Counted from the stretch's first letter, positions 43,949-54,041 are shown. The stretch is 64,000 nt of DNA from Deinococcus sp. KSM4-11 (GCF_004801415.1 NZ_SSNX01000010.1:79215-143214), one strand, 5' to 3'. Notes: generated by a model not told the origin, from the sequence alone. Made by a program: numbers and translations.

Positions 43949-46258
43949 TTGCGTCTCCAGGTGCTCCTGTCGCTGGCCTGCAGCGGCCTGATCCTGATGC
44001 TGACGGTCTGGTGGGGCATGCCCAGCCTGGTGATCCAGCCGTTCGATCAGCAGGAGATCCGCGGCATGGACGAGGACACCCGACGGGTCACCTCGGCCGT
44101 CCAATCCGAACTGACCAATCTCAGTTATGCCGTCCTGAACTGGTCGGACTGGGATGAAACCTATGCCTACGCACGCCGTCCTGATCCGGCGTTCATCGCC
44201 GCAAACGTCATCGACGGAACGTTTGAAGGCCAGCGCCTCAACCTCATCATGATCCTGAACCGGCAGGGCCAGCTGATCAGCGCCCATGGCTTTGACCTGG
44301 ACAGCAAACGGCAGATATCCGTAAGCGCCCAGGGACGAGCGTTCCTGCGTCAGTTTCCGGCGCTGCAGGTTCGCGACCTGTCCACCCATGTGGAAGGCAT
44401 CGCGGCGCTGCCCGGTCAGGTTCCCTGGCTGCTGGCCTCCCGCCCCATCCGCACGAGTGACGGCACAGGCCCCGTGACCGGCACCCTCGTGATGGGACGC
44501 CTCCTGTCACCGACGCTGCTCAGTGACCTCAAGCGGGATCCGCACCTTCGGCTCACCGTGCAGGCTGGAACGGGGCTCCCCGCCTCTGCCGCCCTGGCCA
44601 AGGTTCTTGTCACGACGCCTGACGCCTCCCGCATCCAGGGCCGCAGCACCCTTCCAGACCTCAGTGGACGTTCCTCCGTGACCTTGACGGTGGCCACGGA
44701 TCGCCCAGGACATGCCAATGGGGTGCGCGCCGCCCGCGTGCTGTTGGCGTGTGTGCTGACCGCCGTGCTGCTGCTGACCCTCCTGAGCATGATCCTGGTG
44801 GAGACCCTGGTGCTGCGCCCGCTGGCCCAGTACCGCGGGCAGGTGCGGCACCTGATGGCGGGGCAGCTCACCCAGCGGTTCACGGTCAGGGGACGGAACG
44901 AGCTGAATGCCCTCGGGCAGGCGCTGAATGCCCTGCTCGACCGCACGGAGCACAATCAGGAGCAGGTACAGCATCAGGCGACGCACGACGCGCTCACGGG
45001 CCTGCCCAACCGGCTGCACCTCCACCGTGAATTCCAGCGGCTGTTTGACTGCAACGAGCCGTTCGCGGTGGCCCTGCTCGACCTGAACAACTTCAAGGCC
45101 ATCAATGACACGCTGGGTCATGAGGTCGGGGACGAGGTGTTGCGTGCCGCCGCCACCCAGCTCCAGGCGGCATTGCCACGAAATGCCTTCTGCGCCCGGC
45201 TGGGAGGGGACGAGTTCGCCCTGCTCCTGCCCGGCATCGTGACGAGTGACCAGGCCGTCACCCAGGTGAGCGACATCCTGGCCTGCTTCAACCAACCGTT
45301 ACAGACCAGCGCCGCCAGTCTTCACGTCAAGGCCAGTGCCGGCACGACCCTGTGGCCCTCGGACGCCTCAACCGCCTCCATGCTGATGCGGTATGCCGAC
45401 CTGTCGATGTACCGTGCCAAGGCCCTGCAGTGTGACGTGCAGCCGTACAGCGTGGTGATCTCGGACGCGATGGAGCGTCGCAACAGCCTGGAACGTGACC
45501 TGCACGGTGCGGTCACCCGTGGGGAACTGTGGCTGGCGTATCAGCCACAGGTGAACCTCATCACGAGTGAGGTGGTGGGGTGTGAAGCGTTGGTGCGCTG
45601 GAACCATCCGCAGTTCGGCGCGGTGCCCCCGGGGACGTTCATTCCCATCGCCGAGGAACGTGGCCTGATCCACCAGATGGGCACGTGGATCCTGCGCAGC
45701 GCCTGTGCGCAGGCGGCCGAGTGGGCCCACTCGGGCCGCCCGACCAAAGTCTCGGTGAATGTGAGTGCGGTTCAGCTCCAGGATCCAGCCTTTCCTGACC
45801 TGGTGGCCCAGGTGCTCCGGGATACGGGCCTGAGCCCATCGCTGCTGGAGTTGGAGGTCACGGAAACGGCTGTGCTTGTCGACTTGCAGGCCGCCGTTCA
45901 GCATCTGACGCGGGTGCGGGCGTTGGGCGTCAGTGTGGCGCTTGACGATTTCGGTACTGGCTACGCCAGCCTGGAACTGGTGCGGGAACTGCCGCTGGAT
46001 TACCTCAAGCTCGACCGGTCATTCGTGACGGACGCCGTGAACGATGCCCGCCGGCAGGTGATCGTGTCGGCCGTGATTCAGCTCGCCCATAGCCTCGGAC
46101 TGGACGTGATCGCTGAGGGCGTGGAACACCACGCGGAGCGTGAACTGCTGCTGTCCTTCGGCTGCACCGTGGGGCAGGGCTATCTGTTCGCACGGCCGCT
46201 GGCCGCGCTGGATGTGGCGCTGCTGTTGCCCGGCACCGGATCGCTTCGTCCGGCATGA
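43949..46258 (+). CDS. Membrane CHASE4-HAMP-GGDEF-EAL receptor
   Basis: From TTG 43949 the product is 769 aa: membrane helix (about 5-30), periplasmic CHASE4-like domain (about 35-255, with LNWSDWDETYAYARRPDPAF), second helix (about 262-285), HAMP (about 285-340), GGDEF (about 345-500, intact LGGDEF) and EAL (about 515-760, intact EALVRW, LDDFGTGYASL, LKLDRSF, AEGVEH). It likely makes or breaks c-di-GMP in response to an extracellular signal. The start is uncertain: no SD precedes the TTG, and a short ATG frame (MGDATHHQS) begins at 43891 close to the presumed transcription start. Confidence 0.88.
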   Translation: MRLQVLLSLACSGLILMLTVWWGMPSLVIQPFDQQEIRGMDEDTRRVTSAVQSELTNLSYAVLNWSDWDETYAYARRPDPAFIAANVIDGTFEGQRLNLIMILNRQGQLISAHGFDLDSKRQISVSAQGRAFLRQFPALQVRDLSTHVEGIAALPGQVPWLLASRPIRTSDGTGPVTGTLVMGRLLSPTLLSDLKRDPHLRLTVQAGTGLPASAALAKVLVTTPDASRIQGRSTLPDLSGRSSVTLTVATDRPGHANGVRAARVLLACVLTAVLLLTLLSMILVETLVLRPLAQYRGQVRHLMAGQLTQRFTVRGRNELNALGQALNALLDRTEHNQEQVQHQATHDALTGLPNRLHLHREFQRLFDCNEPFAVALLDLNNFKAINDTLGHEVGDEVLRAAATQLQAALPRNAFCARLGGDEFALLLPGIVTSDQAVTQVSDILACFNQPLQTSAASLHVKASAGTTLWPSDASTASMLMRYADLSMYRAKALQCDVQPYSVVISDAMERRNSLERDLHGAVTRGELWLAYQPQVNLITSEVVGCEALVRWNHPQFGAVPPGTFIPIAEERGLIHQMGTWILRSACAQAAEWAHSGRPTKVSVNVSAVQLQDPAFPDLVAQVLRDTGLSPSLLELEVTETAVLVDLQAAVQHLTRVRALGVSVALDDFGTGYASLELVRELPLDYLKLDRSFVTDAVNDARRQVIVSAVIQLAHSLGLDVIAEGVEHHAERELLLSFGCTVGQGYLFARPLAALDVALLLPGTGSLRPA

Positions 46259-46606
46259 CCCAGCATCTCAGAGGGCAACCTGAGAACGATACCGGCCATG
46301 CGTGCCGCGGCCGACACCGGTCACCGGTACTTCTGATCACTGACGATGCAGCTCAGGCTGGTTCATTGCTGCAGGCACCGCCTTCGAAGTGTGTAACGCC
46401 GGCGATCCGGCACGTCCAGGTTGGTGTGCCCCGCAAGTCATACGGCTGGGCTGAGCCACGGGGTAGCATTGACCTACCGGGCCGTGCGCGACCGTCTGTC
46501 CCAAGCTTGGGACAGACGCACCAGCATTGTCACCTCCAGGCACTCGCGCTGGAGGAGGTCACGCGTGGGCACCGCGCGCTCCAACCTGTCCCTCAGCTTC
46601 CTGACC
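46259..46606. other. Intergenic with TTGACC box and palindrome
   Basis: No convincing gene. A TTGACC box near 46469 and the perfect palindrome at 46493-46518 suggest a regulated promoter for the small downstream gene. Confidence 0.4.
46493..46518. promoter_or_regulatory. Perfect 26-bp palindrome, operator-like
   Basis: CGTCTGTCCCAAG is followed at once by its exact reverse complement. Having no loop and lying just after a TTGACC box, it looks more like a dimeric repressor site than a terminator. The binding protein is unknown. Confidence 0.6.
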
Positions 46607-46837
46607 ATGAGCCCTGAGCATAAGGCCGGGCACCGCAGTCACGACGTCCAGACCGCCCAGGCGCCGCGCCAACCCACCGCCGGAGGTCTGGTACGGGCAC
46701 GCGCGGTACTGATGGCGGCGTGGCAGCTGGAGGGGGAAGGTGACCTGACCAACTTGCGTCCCGTAACTGGCAGCGCCGCTCCGGTCAGTGCGTGGCAACT
46801 GCGCGAGCACCTGCGCGCTGGGGCCTACGGCAGCTGA
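46607..46837 (+). CDS. Small hypothetical protein
   Basis: ATG 46607 opens 76 codons. The second half is convincing (VRARAVLMAAWQLEGEGDLT, then SAWQLREHLRAGAYGS). The start is uncertain because no SD is visible. Family unknown. Confidence 0.45.
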   Translation: MSPEHKAGHRSHDVQTAQAPRQPTAGGLVRARAVLMAAWQLEGEGDLTNLRPVTGSAAPVSAWQLREHLRAGAYGS

Positions 46838-46916
46838 CGGGCAGGACGGGGGTGGCCGGGGCGAGGGCATCGCCAACCAAGCCTGGATCAATCACAGTGA
46901 CAGTTTGTGCTGGTGT

Positions 46917-46998
46917 CTGTGAATGGTCTCGGTGCCGCGATGCCAGCATGCTGTTGCTGTTGCAGCAGTGCGCGCTCCAGCAGAAGCCGGTGCTGTGA
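46917..46998 (+). pseudogene. C-terminal scrap of Mrr-like protein
   Basis: The frame ending at 46998 reads SMLLLLQQCALQQKPVL, matching the end of the Mrr-like protein at 53384-53828 (KMLFLLQECALQQRPV). The preceding NG(L)...DA segment is in another frame. Only the last 25 or so codons survive. Confidence 0.55.
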
Positions 46999-47110
46999 CC
47001 TGAGTCGGGCCTGGATCGTGTCTACAGGATCGAAGCTGGTCATGGGCCTGTCTAGCGCCTCCCCGACGATTCCTTGCCATGTTTCGGCCTCGCCCTGATC
47101 CATGCAACCA
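46999..47110 (-). pseudogene. Fragment of small protein family B
   Basis: The minus frame (QGEAETWQGIVGEALDRPM) resembles the family at 32495-32805 and 53829-53975. It is convergent with the Mrr scrap, the same order as at 53384-53975. No full-length frame. 47111-47334 contains no gene. Confidence 0.4.
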
Positions 47111-47334
47111 CGAGGCGACTCGGCCCGAGATGGCTCAGCCAGTGCCCGTCCGGCCGCCAAGATGCACGGAGTTCTTCAGAAGCGAGCGCAGTGGCAGCTG
47201 GCCGCTCAGTACGATCGCTGATCCGACGGTAGTCTGACGCTCAGGACACTCCTGCCGTCTCCGCAGGGACAGCCAGTACCGCTTGACCAGCGTCAGGTGT
47301 CAGAAGTGCCCACGCTTCCCAAGAAGGAGAACCC

Positions 47335-48324
47335 ATGCCGCCGGTCACCCTCAAGGATGTCGCGCTCCACGCCGGCGTCTCCTATCAAACCGTGTCCAAT
47401 GTCCTGAACGGTCACCCCCACATCCGTCCCGCCACCAAAGAACGCGTCCTGGCCTCGATCGCCGCGCTCGACTACCACCCCAACCACGCCGCCAAGGCCT
47501 TCCGGGAAGCACGCACCACCACCCTCTGCTGCGCGTTCTACGGGCACAATCCCGATGAAGTCAACGACCCGTACCGCAATCTGGTGCAGTCCGCGTTTAT
47601 CGCGGAGGCACAGGCTCACAGCTACAGCGTCACCACCGCGTTTATCGGCCAGGACGGCGATCTCAGTCCCCTGCGCCAGCGCTTTTTGCAGCGCCATTTT
47701 GGCGGCGTGGTGATCGTCGGCACCACCCTCATGCTGCCGCAGTGGCAGACGATTCAGCAATGGATGCTCCCCGCCGTGCTCTTCGATCACTCCCTGCCAG
47801 GCGCGCTGACCGTCAGTGCTGACTACCCTGCGGGCATGGCCGCACTGGTGCAACATCATGTCTCGACTGGACGTCGTCGCCTCGCGCTCATCATGCCCCA
47901 GGGTGATCCTGGCAGTACGTCCGTCGGTCGGCGCGAGGGGTTCAAGGCGGCGTGTGCAGCCGCTGGTGTGGAGGGATGGATGGTCGATGGAGACTGGTCA
48001 TATGAGTCCGGGTACCGCGCCATGCAGGCGCTCTGGGCCAGCAACCGGCGGCCGGATGCGGTGCTCGGTGGGAACGACCGCATGGGTGCGGGCGCATTGC
48101 GGGCGGCCCACGACCTCGGGGTGGGTGTCCCAGACGAAGTGAGCATCAGTGGCTTCGATGATTTTGAGTTTGCGCAGTTCACCACGCCGAGTCTCACGAC
48201 CATCCAGATTCCGCATGGCGACATGGCCCGGTACGCGGTTCGCACCGTGATTGGTCTGCTGAAGGACGGTTCGCCGACGTCGCGCGTCTTCCTGGGGTCA
48301 CTGATGGTTCGCGAGTCGGCCTGA
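47335..48324 (+). CDS. LacI family transcriptional regulator
   Basis: The 329-aa repressor has an N-terminal helix-turn-helix and hinge (TLKDVALHAGVSYQTVSNVL, then LDYHPNHAAKAF) and a periplasmic-binding-protein-like effector domain (about 60-325, with GFDDFEFAQFTTPSLTTI). ATG 47335 is preceded by AAGAAGGAG. Family role: sugar- or ligand-responsive DNA binding. No transport operon adjoins it, so its target is unclear. Confidence 0.9.
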   Translation: MPPVTLKDVALHAGVSYQTVSNVLNGHPHIRPATKERVLASIAALDYHPNHAAKAFREARTTTLCCAFYGHNPDEVNDPYRNLVQSAFIAEAQAHSYSVTTAFIGQDGDLSPLRQRFLQRHFGGVVIVGTTLMLPQWQTIQQWMLPAVLFDHSLPGALTVSADYPAGMAALVQHHVSTGRRRLALIMPQGDPGSTSVGRREGFKAACAAAGVEGWMVDGDWSYESGYRAMQALWASNRRPDAVLGGNDRMGAGALRAAHDLGVGVPDEVSISGFDDFEFAQFTTPSLTTIQIPHGDMARYAVRTVIGLLKDGSPTSRVFLGSLMVRESA

Positions 48325-48493
48325 GCTGTCGGGCCGGGATTCCTGGATTCGTGACGGACGGCCACGATCCTGCCTACACGCAGCGGGCAACTGGCCGGCC
48401 GCAGAGACGCCGCTGCACCTCCGATCACACGCGCCGCTGACGGTGGATCTAGCCATCCTCGCTCCTCAGCGCCCGCCCCTGAACGACTTGGCG

Positions 48494-48522
48494 TTGTCCC
48501 GTCCCCGTCCATCCCGTACGCT
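48494..48522 (+). promoter_or_regulatory. Sigma-70-type promoter for methyltransferase
   Basis: TTGTCC (48494-48499) and TACGCT (48517-48522) are 17 bases apart, upstream of ATG 48621. The -10 region overlaps a 25-base sequence that also occurs at 17689-17713. Confidence 0.55.
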
Positions 48523-48620
48523 GAACCCATCCACGCTGGGCCCACACCCAGGTGCCGCTTCCACCGCACGGGGTGGCCTGCTGGCATCTGCCTCCCCTGC
48601 ACGCCAGCGCCAGGAGCCCC

Positions 48621-49463
48621 ATGGCCACAGACCCCTCAGCCCCCGCCCCCGCCCCCGCCCCCGCCTCCGTCGACCTCTACAACGCCGCCTATGGCCAGTA
48701 CTCGGCTGACGCCCAGCAGGCCGTGCGCGCCGCCACCTACGGCCAGGATCTCGGCCAGACCGGCTGGATGACCGCCGATGAACTCCAGCACTTCAGTACC
48801 CTCCTGAAGCTCACGCCCACCTCCCAGGTGCTGGAGGTGGGCAGCGGTTCCGGCGGCCCGGCCCTGCACCTGGCCGACACCGTGGGCTGCACCATCACAG
48901 GCCTGGATGTCAATGCCTTCGGGGTTCGCACGGCCCAGGAACAGGCGGCGCAGCGGCACCTGGACGACCGGGCGCAGTTTCAGGTGATCGACGCCGGCCA
49001 GGCGCTCCCGTTTGACCCGGACAGCTTCGATGCCGTGATCTGTAATGACGCGGTGTGTCACATCCCGGGGCGGGCTGGGCTGCTCGCGGAGTGGTTCCGG
49101 GTGCTGCGTCCGGGGGGATTGATGCTGTTTACCGATGCGATGGTCATCACGGGGGTGGTGTCGCATGAGGAGATTGCGCGGCGGTCCTCGATTGGGACGT
49201 ACTTCTACCTGCCACCGGGGGAGAATGAGCGGCTGATCGGGGAGGCGGGGTTCGAGCTGGTGGGGCGGGAGGATCGGACGGCGGCGGCGGCGGCGATCTC
49301 GGGGCGGTGGCACGACGCGCGGGCGTCGCACCGTGACGCGTTGCTGGCCACGGAGGGGGAGGCGCAGTTTGCTGGGCTTCAGGCGTTTTTGTGGTGTGTG
49401 CACACGTTGACCGCAGAACGGCGGCTGTCGCGGTACATGTACCTGGCCCGCAAGCCGGACTGA
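48621..49463 (+). CDS. Class I SAM-dependent methyltransferase
   Basis: ATG 48621 has CAGGAG upstream; an earlier in-frame start at 48552 lacks one. The 280-aa protein has a Pro/Ala-rich N-terminus, then motif I VLEVGSGSGGPALHLA (about residue 74), FDAVICNDAVCHI and a VLRPGGLMLFTDAM strand. It resembles methyltransferases acting on small molecules (UbiE/sarcosine type). Substrate unknown. Convergent with the UvrA2 gene. Confidence 0.88.
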   Translation: MATDPSAPAPAPAPASVDLYNAAYGQYSADAQQAVRAATYGQDLGQTGWMTADELQHFSTLLKLTPTSQVLEVGSGSGGPALHLADTVGCTITGLDVNAFGVRTAQEQAAQRHLDDRAQFQVIDAGQALPFDPDSFDAVICNDAVCHIPGRAGLLAEWFRVLRPGGLMLFTDAMVITGVVSHEEIARRSSIGTYFYLPPGENERLIGEAGFELVGREDRTAAAAAISGRWHDARASHRDALLATEGEAQFAGLQAFLWCVHTLTAERRLSRYMYLARKPD

Positions 49464-49543
49464 GCGGGCAGGGGGAGCGGATGCCTGACTGCGCGGCCAG
49501 GGCATGCGGCTGTCGGTGAACAGCGCCCCGGCAGTTCTCGACC

Positions 49544-52120
49544 CTACTGTTGCCCTTCCAGAAACCGTGCCAGATACGGGGCCGTACGGCTCCCCGGCGC
49601 GCGGGCGACCTCGGCAGGGGTTCCGGCAGCCACGACCTGCCCGCCGTCCTCTCCTGCCCCCGGCCCCAGGTCGATCACCCAGTCGCTGCTGGCGACGACC
49701 TGCATGTCGTGCTCCACCACGATGACCGTGTTTCCTGCCCCGACCAGTCCGGCGAGCTGCCGGGTCAGCCGCTCGACATCCGCCGGATGCAGGCCCGTCG
49801 TGGGTTCGTCCAACACATACAGGGTTCCGCCCCGGCCCGCGCGCTGCAATTCCGTCGCCAGCTTGATGCGCTGCGCCTCGCCACCCGAGAGTTCCGTGGC
49901 AGGCTGGCCCAGCCGCAGGTAGCCAAGGCCGACCTCCTGCAGGACGCCGAGCGCGCGGGCCACCGGCGGCTCCCCAGCGAAAAAGGCCGCAGCATCGTCG
50001 ACTGTCATGCCCAGCACGTCGGCGATGCTGCGGCCCCGGATCTGCACGTCCAGGGTCTCGGCGTTGTACCGCGCGCCATGACACACCGGGCACGGCGCGT
50101 AGACGCTGGGCAAGAAGAGGAGCTCGACCATGACGGCCCCCTCGCCTTGACAGTGCTCGCAGCGCCCGCCCTTCACGTTGAAGGAGAAGCGGCCCGCGCC
50201 GTACCCGCGTGACTGTGCCAGCGGCGCCGCCGCGAACAACCTGCGGACGTGGTCGAAGAGCCCAGTGTAGGTCGCCAGGTTGGAGCGGGGCGTGCGGCCG
50301 ATGGGTCTCTGATCCACTTGGATCAACCTTCGCAGGCGGTCCAGGTTCCCGCTGAGCCACCCGCCGGAGGGCTGTGACTCGTGGGCCTGCTGCTCTTCCC
50401 CTTCTTCTTCCTCCTCGCCCGGCACCTCTTGCCCCAGGTGTGAGGCGATCAGATCCACCAGCAGGCCGCTGATCAGGCTTGACTTGCCAGAGCCCGACAC
50501 GCCCGTGACGCTGGTCAACACGCCCAGCGGGAACGCGACCTCCAGCTCGCGCAGGTTGTGGCGGGTGGCCCCGCTGACCTGCACCCAGCCAGTGGGGGAG
50601 CGTGGCGTGTGGGACACGCGCCCGGCCGCCCCGTCCTCGGCGAGCCCAAACAGATACCGGGCCGTCAGGGACGCCCCCACGTCCCGCAGACCTGCGGGAG
50701 GGCCGCTGTAGAGCACCTCGCCTCCCTGCTCGCCCGCCCCGGGCCCGATGTCCACCAGCCAGTCGGCCTGCCGGATCACCTCCAGCTCGTGCTCGACGAC
50801 GAAGAGGGAATTGCCCGCCGCCTTGAGTCTCTTCAGCGCGGCCAGCAGCGCCTCGGTGTCGGCCGGGTGCAGGCCAGCGGAGGGCTCGTCCAGCACGTAT
50901 ACCACTCCGAACAGGTGCGAGTAGAGCTGCGTCGCCAGCCGCAGCCGCTGAAGCTCGCCCGGGGACAGCGTGGGCGTGCCGCGCTCCAGCGTCAGGTAGC
51001 CCAGCCCCAGATCCAGCAGCACCGCGAGCCGCGACACGAGGTCTTCCGTGAGCCGCTGCCGGGCGAGCGTCTGTTCGGGATGCGCATCTGCTCCCGCCGT
51101 CCCCTGTGCCCCGTGGTTCTGCACCACTGTCCCCTCTGCCAGGCGCTGCAGGAGGTTGGCCACGCGCCGCAGGGGCAGGCGGGACAGCTCGGCGATATCG
51201 AGGCCCGCGACCGTCACCGTCAGGGCCTCGGGGCGCAGCCGCTTGCCGCCACACATCGGGCACTCCCGGCTGAGCATGAACTCGGCCGCCCGTTTTTTCA
51301 TCGCTGCGCTGTGGCTGCTCGCGAAGGTATGCAGCACGTGCCGCCGCGCGCTGCTGAAGGTGCCCATGTAGCTCGGCTCGGCCCGGCGTTTCAGGGCCCG
51401 CCGCGTGTCCTCTGGCGTGAGGCCCGCGTACACGGGAACCACCGGCTGCTCGTCGGTAAATAGAATCCAGTCGCGATCCTGTTGCGGCAGCTCCCGCCAG
51501 GGCCGATCCACGTCGTAGCCCAGCGTGACCAGGATGTCGCGCTGGTTTTGCCCGCCCCACGCGGTTGGCCACGCGGCAATCGCCCGCTCGCGGATGCTGA
51601 GCGAGTCGTCGGGCACCATCGAGCGCTCAGTCACGTCGTAGAGGCGGCCCTGGCCATGACAGGTCGGGCAGGCGCCTTCTGGCGTGTTGGGCGAGAACCC
51701 CTCCGCATAGATGATGCTCTGCCCAGGCGGATAGTCGCCGGTTCGCGAGTACAGCATCCGCACCAGATTTGAGAGGGTCGTGACGCTGCCCAGGGATGAT
51801 CGCGTGGACGGTGCCCCGCGCTGCTGCTGGAGCGCCACCGCGGGCGGCAGGCCGTCGATGCCGTCCACGTCTGGCGTCCCCACCTGATGAAAGAGGCGGC
51901 GGGCATACGGGGAGACGGATTCGAGATACCGTCGCTGCGCCTCGGCGTACAGCGTGCCAAACGCCAGCGACGACTTGCCCGAGCCCGACACGCCCGTGAA
52001 CACCACCAGGGCATCACGCGGAATCTCCACGTCGATGTTCCTGAGATTGTGCTCCCGCGCGCCCCGCACACGAACGAAGCCGGTTCGGGCCTGAGCCGCG
52101 CCGTGGAGAGAATCCGTCAT
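49544..52120 (-). CDS. uvrA2: UvrA2-type ABC ATPase (excinuclease subunit A paralogue)
   Basis: The 858-aa protein has two ABC ATPase halves, each with Walker [10 protein letters not shown]. There are zinc-finger Cys pairs ([32 protein letters not shown]), and signature motifs [12 protein letters not shown] and [12 protein letters not shown] with [11 protein letters not shown] and [11 protein letters not shown]. At 858 aa it is shorter than housekeeping UvrA (about 940-1000 aa) and lacks most of the UvrB-binding insert, the hallmark of class II UvrA2. Family role: DNA-damage or drug-adduct tolerance, sometimes self-resistance. Unusual here is an acidic run ([11 protein letters not shown]) after the second Walker A. 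Confidence 0.9.
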   Translation of the reverse strand: MTDSLHGAAQARTGFVRVRGAREHNLRNIDVEIPRDALVVFTGVSGSGKSSLAFGTLYAEAQRRYLESVSPYARRLFHQVGTPDVDGIDGLPPAVALQQQRGAPSTRSSLGSVTTLSNLVRMLYSRTGDYPPGQSIIYAEGFSPNTPEGACPTCHGQGRLYDVTERSMVPDDSLSIRERAIAAWPTAWGGQNQRDILVTLGYDVDRPWRELPQQDRDWILFTDEQPVVPVYAGLTPEDTRRALKRRAEPSYMGTFSSARRHVLHTFASSHSAAMKKRAAEFMLSRECPMCGGKRLRPEALTVTVAGLDIAELSRLPLRRVANLLQRLAEGTVVQNHGAQGTAGADAHPEQTLARQRLTEDLVSRLAVLLDLGLGYLTLERGTPTLSPGELQRLRLATQLYSHLFGVVYVLDEPSAGLHPADTEALLAALKRLKAAGNSLFVVEHELEVIRQADWLVDIGPGAGEQGGEVLYSGPPAGLRDVGASLTARYLFGLAEDGAAGRVSHTPRSPTGWVQVSGATRHNLRELEVAFPLGVLTSVTGVSGSGKSSLISGLLVDLIASHLGQEVPGEEEEEGEEQQAHESQPSGGWLSGNLDRLRRLIQVDQRPIGRTPRSNLATYTGLFDHVRRLFAAAPLAQSRGYGAGRFSFNVKGGRCEHCQGEGAVMVELLFLPSVYAPCPVCHGARYNAETLDVQIRGRSIADVLGMTVDDAAAFFAGEPPVARALGVLQEVGLGYLRLGQPATELSGGEAQRIKLATELQRAGRGGTLYVLDEPTTGLHPADVERLTRQLAGLVGAGNTVIVVEHDMQVVASSDWVIDLGPGAGEDGGQVVAAGTPAEVARAPGSRTAPYLARFLEGQQ

Positions 52121-52394
52121 GGCGGCATTCTCGCTCCTGCGGTCTGGGAACTGTGAACCAGCGCCCCAGGTTTCGAAAGGAGGTTCATGGAAGCGGTCAA
52201 AAAAGCTGTTCTTTGTCCGGAACTGCAGAAGCCATCCTAAAACCGGCCGAAGGGAAGATCATTTTTCTGATCATTCAAGCTCTCTCACTGCGCGTTGTCT
52301 GGGCGAGATCGACTGCGACCAGCCAAGTCGTGAGCTGCTCCAGCATGCCTCCGCCCGCTCCCCATTGCATTCAACAGACCATAGGAAGTCACCC

Positions 52395-53297
52395 ATGACT
52401 GAATCCACCGTGGTACTCGCTGGCGCGGCGGGTGACCTCGGCACCCGGATCGCCCGGGCGCTCGTCCGGCGCGGGGCTGAGGTGCGCGCCCTGGTGCGCC
52501 CCGGGCTCACTCCCGATGACCGCACCCGCCTCACCGCCCTGGGCGTGACCCTCACGCCCACCGATCCAGCGGACGTCCCGGCCCTGGCCGCCGCGATGCA
52601 AGGCGCCAGCTGTGTCGTCTCCGCGCTCAACGGCCTGCACGAGGTAATCGTGGATCGCCAGCGCGTGCTGCTCGAGGCGGCGGTGCGGGCTGGGGTGCCG
52701 CGCTTCATCCCCTCGGACTACTCGGAGGACTACACCAGAACGGTCCCCGGCGACAACCGCAACCTCGACCTGCGGCGTGAGTTCATGACGATCGCCGACC
52801 GGTCTGCGCTCCAGGTGACGTCGATCCTGAATGGGGCCTTCATGGACATGCTGGGGGCAGAGATGCCGATCATCCAGCCGCGGATTCACCGGGTGCTGTA
52901 CTGGATCAGCGCGGACCAGCGGCTGGACTTCACCACCAAGGATGATGTGGCGGCCTATGTGGCGGCGGCAGCGTTAGATGACGCGACGCCGAGGTTCCTG
53001 CGGATTGCCGGTGACACGCTCAGCGCGCGGGAGCTCGCCCGGGTGCTGAGCGACGTGACGGGTGAACCGTACAGAACGCTGCATGTGGGCAATCTGGGCC
53101 TGCTGGGGCTGATGATCCAGGTGGCGCAGCGGGTCGCCCCCCAGCCTGGCGAGCCGTTTCCGGCGTGGCAGGGCATGCAGTACATGCGGGACATGTTCAG
53201 CGGGCGGGGCAAGCTCCAGCCGCTCGACACGGACCGGTATCCGGAGGTGCGCTGGACGTCCGTGCACGAGCAGTTGAGCAACCACCATTCAGGTTGA
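52395..53297 (+). CDS. NmrA-like NAD(P)-binding oxidoreductase
   Basis: ATG 52395 is preceded by AGGAAG; an in-frame start at 52119 would run through non-coding sequence. The 300-aa protein has a Rossmann motif (VVLAGAAGDLGTRIARAL), basic residues after strand 2 suggesting NADP (ALVRPG), and an isoflavone-reductase/NmrA pattern (PRFIPSDYSEDY). It is either a reductase of a small aromatic or quinone substrate or a redox-sensing NmrA regulator. Confidence 0.85.
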   Translation: MTESTVVLAGAAGDLGTRIARALVRRGAEVRALVRPGLTPDDRTRLTALGVTLTPTDPADVPALAAAMQGASCVVSALNGLHEVIVDRQRVLLEAAVRAGVPRFIPSDYSEDYTRTVPGDNRNLDLRREFMTIADRSALQVTSILNGAFMDMLGAEMPIIQPRIHRVLYWISADQRLDFTTKDDVAAYVAAAALDDATPRFLRIAGDTLSARELARVLSDVTGEPYRTLHVGNLGLLGLMIQVAQRVAPQPGEPFPAWQGMQYMRDMFSGRGKLQPLDTDRYPEVRWTSVHEQLSNHHSG

Positions 53298-53383
53298 GGG
53301 ACAGCCCAGCGTTCAGATGTTGCCCAGATGGGTTGCATTGCACAGGTCTGCGGCACGCGACGCTCATCCTGGTTGCTGGCGTG

Positions 53384-53828
53384 ATGGCCGACCAGGGGCG
53401 CCGGATCCCGGCGCCGGCGTGCCCTGATCCTACGTGACCTGGGAACCCTCAGCCCGCGCGAGTTCGAGCTGCATGTTGCGCGGGTGCTCGGGGCCCTGCC
53501 GGGATGGTCGGCCCAGGCGACCCGCAGCGCTGGGGATCAGGGCGCGGATGTGATTGCGCAGGGGCCAGATGGGGTGAAGCTGGCGGTGCAGGTGAAGCAC
53601 CATCGCCAGGCGGTGGGGAACAAGGCCGTGCAGGAGATTGTAGCCAGCAAGGCGTTCTACCAGTGCACGCACGCGGTGGTGGTGACGAGCGGGCCGGGGT
53701 ATACGCGCGCGGCGCAGGAGCTGGCCAAAGCGAACGGGGTGCCGCTGTGGGACGCGAAGATGCTGTTCCTGCTGCAGGAGTGCGCGCTCCAGCAGAGGCC
53801 GGTGCCGCAGAAGCTGCTGTTGCCCTGA
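53384..53828 (+). pseudogene. Mrr-type restriction endonuclease domain protein, 5' frameshift
   Basis: The catalytic domain is well preserved: LSPREFELHVARVL, GDQGADVIAQ and LAVQVKHHR, i.e. the D...QxK pattern of Mrr-like nucleases, then HAVVVTSGPGYT. In that frame no ATG/GTG exists before 53484, which lies inside the domain. ATG 53384 (MADQGRRI) is in another frame, so a shift near 53405-53415 is likely. Family role: cleavage of modified foreign DNA (type IV) or recombination-related nuclease. Solitary gene with no methylase nearby. Confidence 0.7.
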
Positions 53829-53975
53829 CTCAGGCCTGGCCATAGTCCTCGGAACCATGTCGGCCATGATCTCGCTCATTGCGTCACCGATCATTCCCTA
53901 CAACGTTTCGCCCTGCTGGGGCGTCCAGCCCTCGAACTGGAGTTCGGGCGCCGCCCTACGGCAACCCGGACGTCG
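53829..53975 (-). pseudogene. Fragment of small protein family B
   Basis: The minus frame reads LQFEGWTPQQGETL, a stop, then MIGDAMSEIMADM. It matches the tail of the 32495-32805 gene. The N-terminal part is missing. Convergent with the Mrr-like gene. Confidence 0.5.
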
Positions 53976-54029
53976 CGTGGCCTGGTGGGGTCAGGCTCAC
54001 TGCGTGAACCAGTGCAGATTTCGTGGCAT

Positions 54030-54035
54030 TACAGT
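54030..54035 (+). promoter_or_regulatory. -10 box TACAGT, leaderless start
   Basis: TACAGT ends six bases before ATG 54042 and supports that start over an in-frame upstream start at 53985. Confidence 0.55.
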
Positions 54036-54041
54036 CAAGTG

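Noticed and set aside
48636..51572. 978-codon minus-strand open frame
   Set aside because: It overlaps the UvrA2 gene in another frame and is antisense to the methyltransferase; its composition (Arg/Gly/Ala-rich) is typical of a GC-rich shadow frame.
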